Notes under the pieces: model-generated
Database searches by the model: none
Told to the model about the DNA's origin: nothing
Seen by the model: the letters and a program-made list of their open reading frames with translations, nothing else
Assembly: GCA_016297585.1 (NCBI GenBank)
Contig: JAEDGJ010000129.1
Coordinates: 1-6,781 of the forward strand
DNA: 6,781 nucleotides
Direction: 5' to 3'
From: Clostridiaceae bacterium
GTDB taxonomy: Bacteria > Bacillota > Clostridia > Oscillospirales > QAMX01
Program-made: the position numbers and the translations under genes
Shown: positions 1-4,704 of the stretch, one piece after another
Layout: every line of letters begins with the position of its first letter
Position numbering within the stretch: the first letter of the stretch is position 1

Positions 1-1047
1 GCCGTCGGAGCCGAAGACGATGACGTCGTCGCCGCGCTGCACGCCGGGGATGTCCGTGACGTCGAGCATGCAGGCGTCCATGCAGACGGTGCCGACCATC
101 GGGGCGAACTGCCCGCGCACGAGCATCCGGCCGCGGTTCGTCAGCGCGCGCGGCAGGCCGTCGCCGTAGCCGATGCGCAGCACCGCGATGCGGGACGGAC
201 GCGAGGTGACGAAGCGGCGGCCGTAGCTGACGCTCTCGCCCGCGGAAAGCTCGCGCACCTGCACGACGGTGGTGTGGAGCGACATGACGGGCTTGATGCC
301 GTCCGGGAGGGGCGTCGGGTCGGACGGCGCGATGCCGTAAAGGGAGATGCCGAGCCGGGTCATGTCGAAGCGGAAGCCGTCGTACTTGATCATCGCGGCG
401 CTGTTTTCGCAGTGGGCGATCGGGATGCGCACGCCGAGCGCCCTTGCGCGGCGCACGACGGTCTCGAAGCGCGGCTCCTGCACGGCGGTATAGGCGTCCG
501 CGGGGTTGTCCGCGTCGGCGAAGTGGGTAAAGACGCCCTCGAGCGCCAGCTGCGGGAGCGCCGCGATGCGCGTCAGCGCGCGGACGGCGGCGTCGGGGTC
601 GCGCGCGTCGAGCCCGTAGCGCGCCATGCCGGTGTCAAGCGCCGCGTGGACGGCGAGGGTCAGCTCCGACCCGGCGGCGGCAAGCGAAGCGCTCGCAAGC
701 GCGGCGTTGTATTCGCGTGCGGCGTCGAGATCGGGGACGCACTGCGAGACGTGCGCACGGGCGAGGGCGGGGATGTCGGACGCGGGGGTATAGCCGAGGA
801 CGAGGATGGGGGTGCGGATCCCGGCCTCGCGCAGCTCGAGCGCTTCCCCGGCGGTCGCGACGCCGAAGAAATCGCAGCCCTCCGCCTCGAGCAGACGCGC
901 CGCCCAGACCGCGCCGTGACCGTAGGCGTCGGCCTTCATCAGCGTGAGCAGGCGGACGTCCGCGGGGATCATGCGGCGGAAACGGCGGTAGTTGCCGAGC
1001 AGTGCGGAGCGGCTGACGGCGGCATACGCCAGCGCATGGGTTTCCAT
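1..1047 (-). CDS. alr: Alanine racemase (partial, C-terminus beyond window edge)
   Basis: PLP-dependent, fold-type III alanine racemase, interconverting L- and D-alanine in the cytoplasm for peptidoglycan. I translated the minus strand by hand: 349 codons are open to position 1 with no stop, so only the last few tens of residues are missing compared with the usual 360-390. The N-terminal barrel carries KADAYGHG with the PLP lysine at K38, then HAALDTGMARYG (134-145), HCENSAA (212-218) and RLGISLYG (231-238). The C-terminal domain has SVSYGR (catalytic Tyr about 275), RIGYGDGLPR and VCMDACMLDVTD (321-332). At the position where many family members have a carbamylated lysine (H-x-K-x-D), this protein has Ala136. 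The start is the ATG at 1047, about 11 nt after AAGGGA. It lies 34 bp behind the lipoprotein gene, last visible in the operon. The family is certain from these motifs; the biosynthetic role is inferred. Confidence 0.96.
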   Translation of the reverse strand, partial: METHALAYAAVSRSALLGNYRRFRRMIPADVRLLTLMKADAYGHGAVWAARLLEAEGCDFFGVATAGEALELREAGIRTPILVLGYTPASDIPALARAHVSQCVPDLDAAREYNAALASASLAAAGSELTLAVHAALDTGMARYGLDARDPDAAVRALTRIAALPQLALEGVFTHFADADNPADAYTAVQEPRFETVVRRARALGVRIPIAHCENSAAMIKYDGFRFDMTRLGISLYGIAPSDPTPLPDGIKPVMSLHTTVVQVRELSAGESVSYGRRFVTSRPSRIAVLRIGYGDGLPRALTNRGRMLVRGQFAPMVGTVCMDACMLDVTDIPGVQRGDDVIVFGSDG

Positions 1048-1081
1048 ATCGATACGCTTCCCTTATATGTATAATGTGGCT

Positions 1082-1645
1082 TTAGTCGGAGGAAAAAGCG
1101 AAGGTTTCGAAGGTATAGACCGCGACGCGCACGCCGTCGGCGAAAACGGCGGCGGAGAGAGGACGCAGCGTCGACGCATCGAAGCGCGTGCGCAGCTCAT
1201 AGCCGTGTCCGTCGAGGGTCTCGAAGTAGACGAGCGTCACGCCGCCCGGCTCGGACGCGTACTCGGTGCAGGCGCCGCGCCAGACGTCCGCGAGCACGGG
1301 CAGAAGCCCGATCGGAGAGACGGCGTCCGGCAGGGAAAGCGCCGCGCCGTCGTAGGAGAGGGTGCGGGCGTCGGGGGTGATCTCCGCGCGGATGCCCGCG
1401 ACGGACGCGGGGGAGAGCACCTCGACGGTGCTGCCCGAGGGGGAGAGGGTCCAGGCGAGGGTGAAGTCGTTTTCGGCCGCCCCCCGGCTGACGGTCGCCG
1501 CGACCTGCGCTGTAAAGCCGGTCGCGGAGGCGAAAAGCCCCGGAATGTCGGACGCGGCGCGCGATGCGGCGGATCCCGCGGCGCAGGAGGAAAAAAGCAG
1601 GCAAAATGCGGCGAAAAAGGGCAGAGCGAGGGCGGATCGGGTCAT
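1082..1645 (-). CDS. Small lipoprotein between nnr and alr (YdcC/GerS-like position)
   Basis: A 187-residue secreted lipoprotein. The first 20 residues are a basic-then-hydrophobic signal (MTRS..., core about 5-18) ending in LLFSSC, so Cys21 is the probable lipidated residue; Phe at -3 is a little unusual for a lipobox. An Ala/Ser linker follows. The mature part (about 43-187) alternates short hydrophobic and polar strands (FTAQVAATV, DFTLAWTL, STVEVLSP, VTLVYFETL, YELRTRFD, VAVYTFETF), which suggests a LolA/LppX-like half-barrel. In Bacillus subtilis the lipoprotein ydcC sits between acpS and alr, and in Clostridioides difficile the spore-germination lipoprotein gerS is next to alr2; both are LolA-like. 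The same position here suggests a distant relative, but I see no diagnostic motif. I chose the ATG at 1645, not the TTG at 1666, because GGAGG lies 8 nt before it. Function unknown; a role at the cell or spore envelope is inference. Confidence 0.85.
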   Translation of the reverse strand: MTRSALALPFFAAFCLLFSSCAAGSAASRAASDIPGLFASATGFTAQVAATVSRGAAENDFTLAWTLSPSGSTVEVLSPASVAGIRAEITPDARTLSYDGAALSLPDAVSPIGLLPVLADVWRGACTEYASEPGGVTLVYFETLDGHGYELRTRFDASTLRPLSAAVFADGVRVAVYTFETFAFSSD

Positions 1646-1653
1646 AAAAGACG

Positions 1654-1658
1654 CCTCC
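1654..1658 (-). promoter_or_regulatory. Ribosome binding site of the lipoprotein gene
   Basis: GGAGG on the minus strand, 8 nt before the ATG at 1645. It decides the start: an in-frame TTG 21 nt further upstream would place this site inside the coding region and add seven residues before the signal peptide. Confidence 0.85.
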
Positions 1659-1671
1659 GGCAGCAAAAATG

Positions 1672-3198
1672 TTACCAGACTCTGCCGTTATAGCGCTTCA
1701 GGACGGCGGGGATGCGCGCGATCATGTCCGTGGGGGTCATCCCGTACTCGCCGATGGTGTTGGCGCAGAGGTCGCCCGCCGCGCCGTGGAAATAGACGCC
1801 GAGGACGGCGGCATGGACGGGGGAGAGGCCTTGCGCGAGCAGCGCGCCGATCATGCCGGCGAGGACGTCGCCGGAGCCGCCGCGCGCCATGCCGGGGTTG
1901 CCGGTCGTGTTGACGTACACATGGCCGTCCGGGGAGGCGACGATGGTGCGGTGGCCCTTGAGGACGAGGAGGCAGCGGCGGGATACGGCAAATTCCCGGG
2001 CGCACGCGACGCGTTCCATGCCGCCGGAAGGCGGGGTCACGCGGGCAAGGCGGGCAAATTCGCCGTCGTGGGGGGTCAGGATAACCGCGCGGGACAGAGT
2101 CTGTAACACATCCATATGCGCGGCGAGCGCGAATATGCCGTCCGCGTCGACGACGACGGGGCATTTGCCGGGCGCGAGCAGCGCCGGGACCAGTGCGGTC
2201 AGCGCGTCGGAGCGTCCGAGCCCGGGGCCGAGCACGACGGCCTGGGACGCGTCCTGCAGCGTCAAAAGCCCCGGCAGCGCTTCGGGCGAGAAGCGTCCGG
2301 CGGCGTCCTCGGGCATCCGGCGGGGCATCGCCTCGGCGAATTTCGGGGCGACGATCGGATAGAGCCCCGCGGGAACGGCGGCGGTCACGAGTCCCGCGCC
2401 GGTGCGCACGGCGGCGTTTGCGGCGAAGGCGACGGCGCCGGGATAGTCGGCGCAGCCTCCGACGACGAGCAGGCGTCCGAAATTGCCCTTGTGGGCGTCC
2501 GGGCGGCGCACGGGCATGACGGCGTCCGCCATCATCCGGTCGATGGTGCCGAACGGCGCGCGCACGTCGGCGAGAAGCTCGAGCGGAATGCCGACGGAGG
2601 CGGTGACGACGCGTCCCGCGTACAGTGCGCCGGGCAGCAGATAAAGCCCCGCCTTCGGCAGCGTGAACGTCACGGTCAGCGCGGCGTCAAAGGCCTCTCC
2701 CTGCACCTCTCCGGTATCGGCGTTGACGCCGGAGGGGACGTCGACCGCGATGCGCAGCGGAGAGGCAGGACCGCGGCGGCGGTTTGCAAGCTCGACGGCG
2801 GCGCGGAAATCGCCCTCCAGCGCGCCGTGGAAGCCGACGCCGAAGAGCGCGTCGACGATGACCTCGGCGCGGAGGATCCCGTCGTCGGGAGCGGTGCGCA
2901 CCTCGCCTGCGTAGAGCGCGGCATAGTGCGCGGTCTCGGGCGCGCGGCGGGACGGATCGCCGAGGGAGTAGACGGTGACGGAGAGCCCCGCGTCGGCGAG
3001 CATTTTCGCCGCGGCGAAGCCGTCGCCGCCGTTTTTGCCCTGTCCGCACAGGAGGACGATCCTTTTGCGTCCGGACTGCTTTACCGCGTCGCGGACGGCG
3101 GAGGCGGCGCGCTCCATCAGCGTTAAAGAGGGAATGCCGCGTTCTTCGATGGCGACCCGCTCGATCTCGCGGATCGCGGCGGCGGTACATACTTTCAT
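1672..3198 (-). CDS. nnr: Bifunctional NAD(P)H-hydrate epimerase / ADP-dependent NAD(P)H-hydrate dehydratase
   Basis: Repairs hydrated NADH and NADPH. The N-terminal YjeF_N domain epimerises R- and S-NAD(P)HX, and the C-terminal ribokinase-like CARKD domain dehydrates the S form using ADP. The 508 residues match the usual fused length. N-domain: canonical opening MKVCTAAAIREIE, then LMERAA (27-32), GQGKNGGDG (52-60), DALFGVGFHG (116-125), AVDVPSGVNADTGEVQG (151-167) and FTLPKAGLYLLPG (178-190). C-domain: AHKGNFGRLLVVGG (235-248), GPGLG (324-328), VVDADG (349-354), LTPHDGEFARL (374-384), VLKGHRTIV (412-420) and NTTGNPGMARGGSGDVLAGMIG (430-451), with D444 as the likely catalytic base. Both halves look intact. 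The ATG at 3198 has AGGAG 15 nt upstream, a long spacing, but the N-terminal residues fit the family. It starts 27 bp after acpS and ends 26 bp before the lipoprotein gene. Confidence 0.97.
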   Translation of the reverse strand: MKVCTAAAIREIERVAIEERGIPSLTLMERAASAVRDAVKQSGRKRIVLLCGQGKNGGDGFAAAKMLADAGLSVTVYSLGDPSRRAPETAHYAALYAGEVRTAPDDGILRAEVIVDALFGVGFHGALEGDFRAAVELANRRRGPASPLRIAVDVPSGVNADTGEVQGEAFDAALTVTFTLPKAGLYLLPGALYAGRVVTASVGIPLELLADVRAPFGTIDRMMADAVMPVRRPDAHKGNFGRLLVVGGCADYPGAVAFAANAAVRTGAGLVTAAVPAGLYPIVAPKFAEAMPRRMPEDAAGRFSPEALPGLLTLQDASQAVVLGPGLGRSDALTALVPALLAPGKCPVVVDADGIFALAAHMDVLQTLSRAVILTPHDGEFARLARVTPPSGGMERVACAREFAVSRRCLLVLKGHRTIVASPDGHVYVNTTGNPGMARGGSGDVLAGMIGALLAQGLSPVHAAVLGVYFHGAAGDLCANTIGEYGMTPTDMIARIPAVLKRYNGRVW

Positions 3199-3225
3199 GG
3201 TTTTTTGAGAGTACTCCTGTTTTCC

Positions 3226-3621
3226 TTACCCGTTTTCGCCGGGCGTTGTCTCCGCAGCCGGTGTCTCAACGACGGTCGTTGCTTCTGCAACGACAACTGC
3301 GGCGGCAAGTCCTGCGTCATGGGTAATACTGACAAAAAGGCGAACCGCACCGAGGCGCTTCGCCAGAGTCTCCGAGACGGCGACGCGGGGAGCGCCCGAG
3401 GCGTCGTAGCGGATTTCGGTTTCGCGGAGCACGGTCATCAGCCCGATGCCGGGGAGCGCCTTGACGAGGGACTCCTTCGCGGCGAAGATGCCGGCGAGGG
3501 TCTCGGCGCGTCCTGAGGCGTGGGAGAGCTCCGCGGGGGTGAAGATGCGCGCGCGGGCGGCGGGGGAGAGGCGGGCGACGCGCGCGGGATCGCACAGATC
3601 GATGCCGAGCCCCGCGATCAC
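3226..3621 (-). CDS. acpS: Holo-[acyl-carrier-protein] synthase
   Basis: Transfers 4'-phosphopantetheine from CoA to the serine of apo-ACP, activating it for fatty acid synthesis; a magnesium-dependent cytoplasmic enzyme, normally a trimer of about 120-residue subunits. The sequence opens with GLGIDLCD (Asp8, a Mg ligand), then ARIFTPAEL (24-32), LAGIFAAKESLVKAL (42-56, Glu50 the second Mg ligand) and LFVSITHDAGLAAAVVVAE (95-113), all family signatures. The start is a GTG at 3621 that overlaps the upstream gene's TGA as GTGA, so translation is probably coupled. The 131 residues exceed a minimal AcpS by a Thr/Glu/Pro-rich tail from about residue 114, encoded by lower-GC codons and containing nested inverted repeats. 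Identity is certain; the tail is likely dispensable (inference). Confidence 0.96.
   Translation of the reverse strand: MIAGLGIDLCDPARVARLSPAARARIFTPAELSHASGRAETLAGIFAAKESLVKALPGIGLMTVLRETEIRYDASGAPRVAVSETLAKRLGAVRLFVSITHDAGLAAAVVVAEATTVVETPAAETTPGENG
3267..3294. repeat. Nested inverted repeats in the 3' end of acpS
   Basis: On the plus strand CAACGAC (3267-3273) is followed after one base by GTCGTTG (3275-3281). GTCGTTGC (3275-3282) then pairs perfectly with GCAACGAC (3287-3294) across a TTCT loop. The middle arm can pair with either neighbour, so the two hairpins exclude each other. The repeats encode the AVVVAEATTVVE part of the AcpS tail. Confidence 0.85.
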
Positions 3622-4154
3622 GCCTTCATGACCTTTCGGGGCATATAGGTGCGCATATTTTCAATCATCTTGTCGGTCGGCTCCCATAAAAGGCGCACGC
3701 GGCCGTATTTTTTGGTGTCGGCGAGGATGAACCAGCGGGATTTCGCGTATTTGGACGAGGACGCGTCGACGGTCAGCGCGAACTCGCCGCGGTCGTACTG
3801 ATTCTTGTATTCGTCGTTGTAGGGCGCCATGATCTCGACCTCGACGGGACGCAGGGAGCACAGACGCTTGCGGCTGCGGCGCGCGATGATCTTGTCGACG
3901 TCCAGCTCGCCGTTCGTGACGATGTACTCAAACTCGAGGTTGAAGGAGGTGAACAGCCGGTACGCGCCGTAGACGATGCCGCAGATCAGCAGCAGGAAGA
4001 TCGAGCCGAACTGCGCCAGCGTCTCGGACGACATGATGAACACCATGCCGAAGTAGCAGACGAAGACGGTGCCGAGGATGATCGCGACCTTCAGAAGGGA
4101 GGTCTTCGCCTCCGGCGCTTTTTTAACGATGTACTCGAGAAATGTGTCGCCCAT
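3618..4154 (-). CDS. Two-helix membrane protein, probably DUF6106 family
   Basis: A 178-residue protein of unknown function, first gene of the operon. A short amphipathic start (MGDTFLEYIVKK) leads into two hydrophobic segments at about 22-41 and 48-67, with only a few polar residues between them, so a hairpin anchor is likely. The remainder (71-178) is soluble and strand-rich (FEYIVTNGELDVDKI, RPVEVEIMAP, GEFALTVDAS, RWFILADTKKYGRVRLLWEPTDKMIENM). This resembles a small PH-like domain of the kind found in membrane-anchored Firmicute proteins. From memory, the opening MGDTFLE and this layout fit DUF6106, which I could not verify. The ATG at 4154 has AAGGG 8 nt upstream and a stronger GAGGAG 14 nt upstream. 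Its TGA overlaps the acpS GTG. Coupling to acpS may be only positional; no enzymatic motif is visible. Confidence 0.85.
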   Translation of the reverse strand: MGDTFLEYIVKKAPEAKTSLLKVAIILGTVFVCYFGMVFIMSSETLAQFGSIFLLLICGIVYGAYRLFTSFNLEFEYIVTNGELDVDKIIARRSRKRLCSLRPVEVEIMAPYNDEYKNQYDRGEFALTVDASSSKYAKSRWFILADTKKYGRVRLLWEPTDKMIENMRTYMPRKVMKA

Positions 4155-4204
4155 AAGTCAAACCCTTGCTCCTCTTTTTTTGGTGATATAGTATTTCAAC
4201 ATCT

Positions 4205-4233
4205 ATTATAGCGAATCCCCCGCGCGCTGTCAA
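4205..4233 (-). promoter_or_regulatory. Consensus sigma-A promoter of the acpS-nnr-alr operon
   Basis: Reading the minus strand, TTGACA (4233-4228) is separated by exactly 17 nt from TATAAT (4210-4205). Both hexamers match the housekeeping consensus at all twelve positions. Transcription should start near 4198, giving a leader of about 45 nt before the ATG at 4154, containing an A7 run and GAGGAG. The -35 falls just where the sequence changes from the hairpin cluster to the leader. Confidence 0.88.
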
Positions 4234-4252
4234 CCTCAATTTGTGAACAATT

Positions 4253-4294
4253 CCCGAATCCGGGCGTTTTCCCCGCAAAAACCGGGGCGTTTTC
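4253..4294. repeat. Two small hairpins, each followed by the direct repeat GGGCGTTTTC
   Basis: CCCG-AATC-CGGG (4253-4264) and CCCCG-CAAAAAC-CGGGG (4271-4287) are successive stem-loops. The right edge of each merges into the same 10-mer, GGGCGTTTTC, at 4262-4271 and 4285-4294 (period 23). Read on the plus strand, each looks like a weak stem plus short T-run, as in a weak intrinsic terminator. They lie about 20 bp upstream of the operon -35. Function unknown. Confidence 0.6.
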
Positions 4295-4336
4295 TCCTGC
4301 GCCGGCATCCGTTCGCAGAGAACCGCATTGCGACGC

Positions 4337-4438
4337 ATCCTAATTATAATTCCAACTATAATCGTAATCTCATTTCAGCTTAACCTCAATCGCAACCCCA
4401 AAAACAAAACCATTCTCAAACACACCCGCACACATAGC
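4337..4438 (+). other. C-rich, G-depleted segment (candidate Rho-loading region)
   Basis: Over 102 nt of the plus strand I count 33 C and only 5 G, within a genome region rich in both bases. An RNA copied from it would be nearly unstructured apart from ATTATA/TATAAT arms (4343-4348 and 4357-4362). C-over-G bubbles of 80-100 nt are the known hallmark of rut sites. No convincing coding sequence exists here, and no good plus-strand promoter precedes it, so the role is inference. Confidence 0.4.
4355..4389 (-). promoter_or_regulatory. Possible weak second promoter for the operon
   Basis: Two overlapping minus-strand candidates: TTGAGG (4389-4384), 17 nt, TACGAT (4366-4361), matching 4/6 and 4/6; and TTAAGC (4383-4378), 17 nt, TATAGT (4360-4355), matching 3/6 and 5/6. 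They lie in the only AT-rich stretch of the region. Such matches are expected by chance in AT-rich DNA, so confidence is low. Confidence 0.2.
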
Positions 4439-4446
4439 TTATACCG

Positions 4447-4652
4447 GTGCCGCCGCATCCGACGGCACGAAAAGTCTCTCCGGAAATGCGTTTTGCCGGA
4501 AAGACGCACCGAACCGGGCGCCGAGAGTGGGACAGTTCGCATTCCCGGCGAAAAACTGATACATTGCGACGGACTCCGGCCGAAACGCTTGCAATTTCGG
4601 AGGGTTTGTGATAAGCTGAACACGCCGGAACGGGAAAGCTCTGCGTCCGGCG
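4447..4652 (+). ncRNA. Series of five stem-loops in the aminotransferase leader (candidate cis-regulatory RNA)
   Basis: Successive stems seen by eye: 4447-4452 with 4463-4468 (6 bp); 4487-4494 with 4500-4508 (8 bp, bulged G4503, GCCGG loop); 4519-4529 with 4540-4550 (10 bp, one A-C mismatch and one G-U); CCGAAA 4580-4585 with TTTCGG 4595-4600 (6 bp); CGCCGGA 4623-4629 with TCCGGCG 4646-4652 (7 bp). An alternative, CCGGG 4514-4518 with CCCGG 4544-4548, competes with the third. I see no T-box or other riboswitch core that I recognise. GC-rich DNA forms hairpins easily, so this is a candidate only, and it depends on a transcription start upstream of 4447 that I could not identify. Confidence 0.3.
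4589..4617 (+). promoter_or_regulatory. Possible promoter of the aminotransferase gene
   Basis: TTGCAA (4589-4594), 17 nt, TAAGCT (4612-4617), with TG at 4609-4610 forming an extended -10. The -35 matches 4/6 but the -10 only 3/6. If used, it leaves a leader of about 80 nt holding only the last hairpin (4623-4652). It overlaps the 4580-4600 inverted repeat, which could then act as an operator rather than as RNA. Confidence 0.3.
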
Positions 4653-4685
4653 CCCTATCAAATCACATCAGAACGACTTTGAAAA

Positions 4686-4703
4686 AAGGAGAGTATGGAG
4701 TAA
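4686..4703 (+). promoter_or_regulatory. Tandem Shine-Dalgarno sites around a two-codon ATG-GAG-TAA
   Basis: AAGGAG (4686-4691) is the best site but ends 13 nt before the ATG at 4705; GGAG (4697-4700) ends only 4 nt before it. Between them ATG GAG TAA (4695-4703) forms a two-codon open frame ending one base before the gene's start. Neither spacing is ideal, so it is unclear which site is used. Confidence 0.5.
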
Positions 4704-4704
4704 G

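Noticed and set aside
274..1074. 266-codon plus-strand open frame across alr
   Set aside because: It is a shadow of alr, whose minus-strand frame is open from 1047 to the window edge with clear family motifs.
992..1693. 233-codon plus-strand open frame across the lipoprotein gene
   Set aside because: It lies opposite a gene with a good ribosome site, signal peptide and lipobox, and has no recognisable domain itself.
2116..3126. 336-codon plus-strand open frame antisense to nnr
   Set aside because: Its translation is low-complexity Gly/Arg/Asp/Glu with no family motif, while the opposite strand encodes a complete Nnr with all its signatures. Long antisense frames are expected in GC-rich genes.
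4158..4202. 14-codon upstream frame (MLKYYITKKRGARV) before the membrane-protein gene
   Set aside because: Its ATG lies only 3 nt from the -10 hexamer and upstream of the expected transcription start, so it should not be in the mRNA.
4123..4338. 71-codon minus-strand open frame over the operon promoter
   Set aside because: It spans the consensus promoter and overlaps the start of the membrane-protein gene out of frame, with no plausible protein features.
4580..4593. CcpA cre-like site overlapping the possible aminotransferase -35
   Set aside because: The centre and right half fit (AA-N-CG-N-TT-N-CA) but the left half does not (CCG instead of TGW), leaving three mismatches at conserved positions.
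4447..4704. T-box or known metabolite riboswitch in the aminotransferase leader
   Set aside because: No T-box antiterminator core and no other riboswitch consensus that I recognise could be found.
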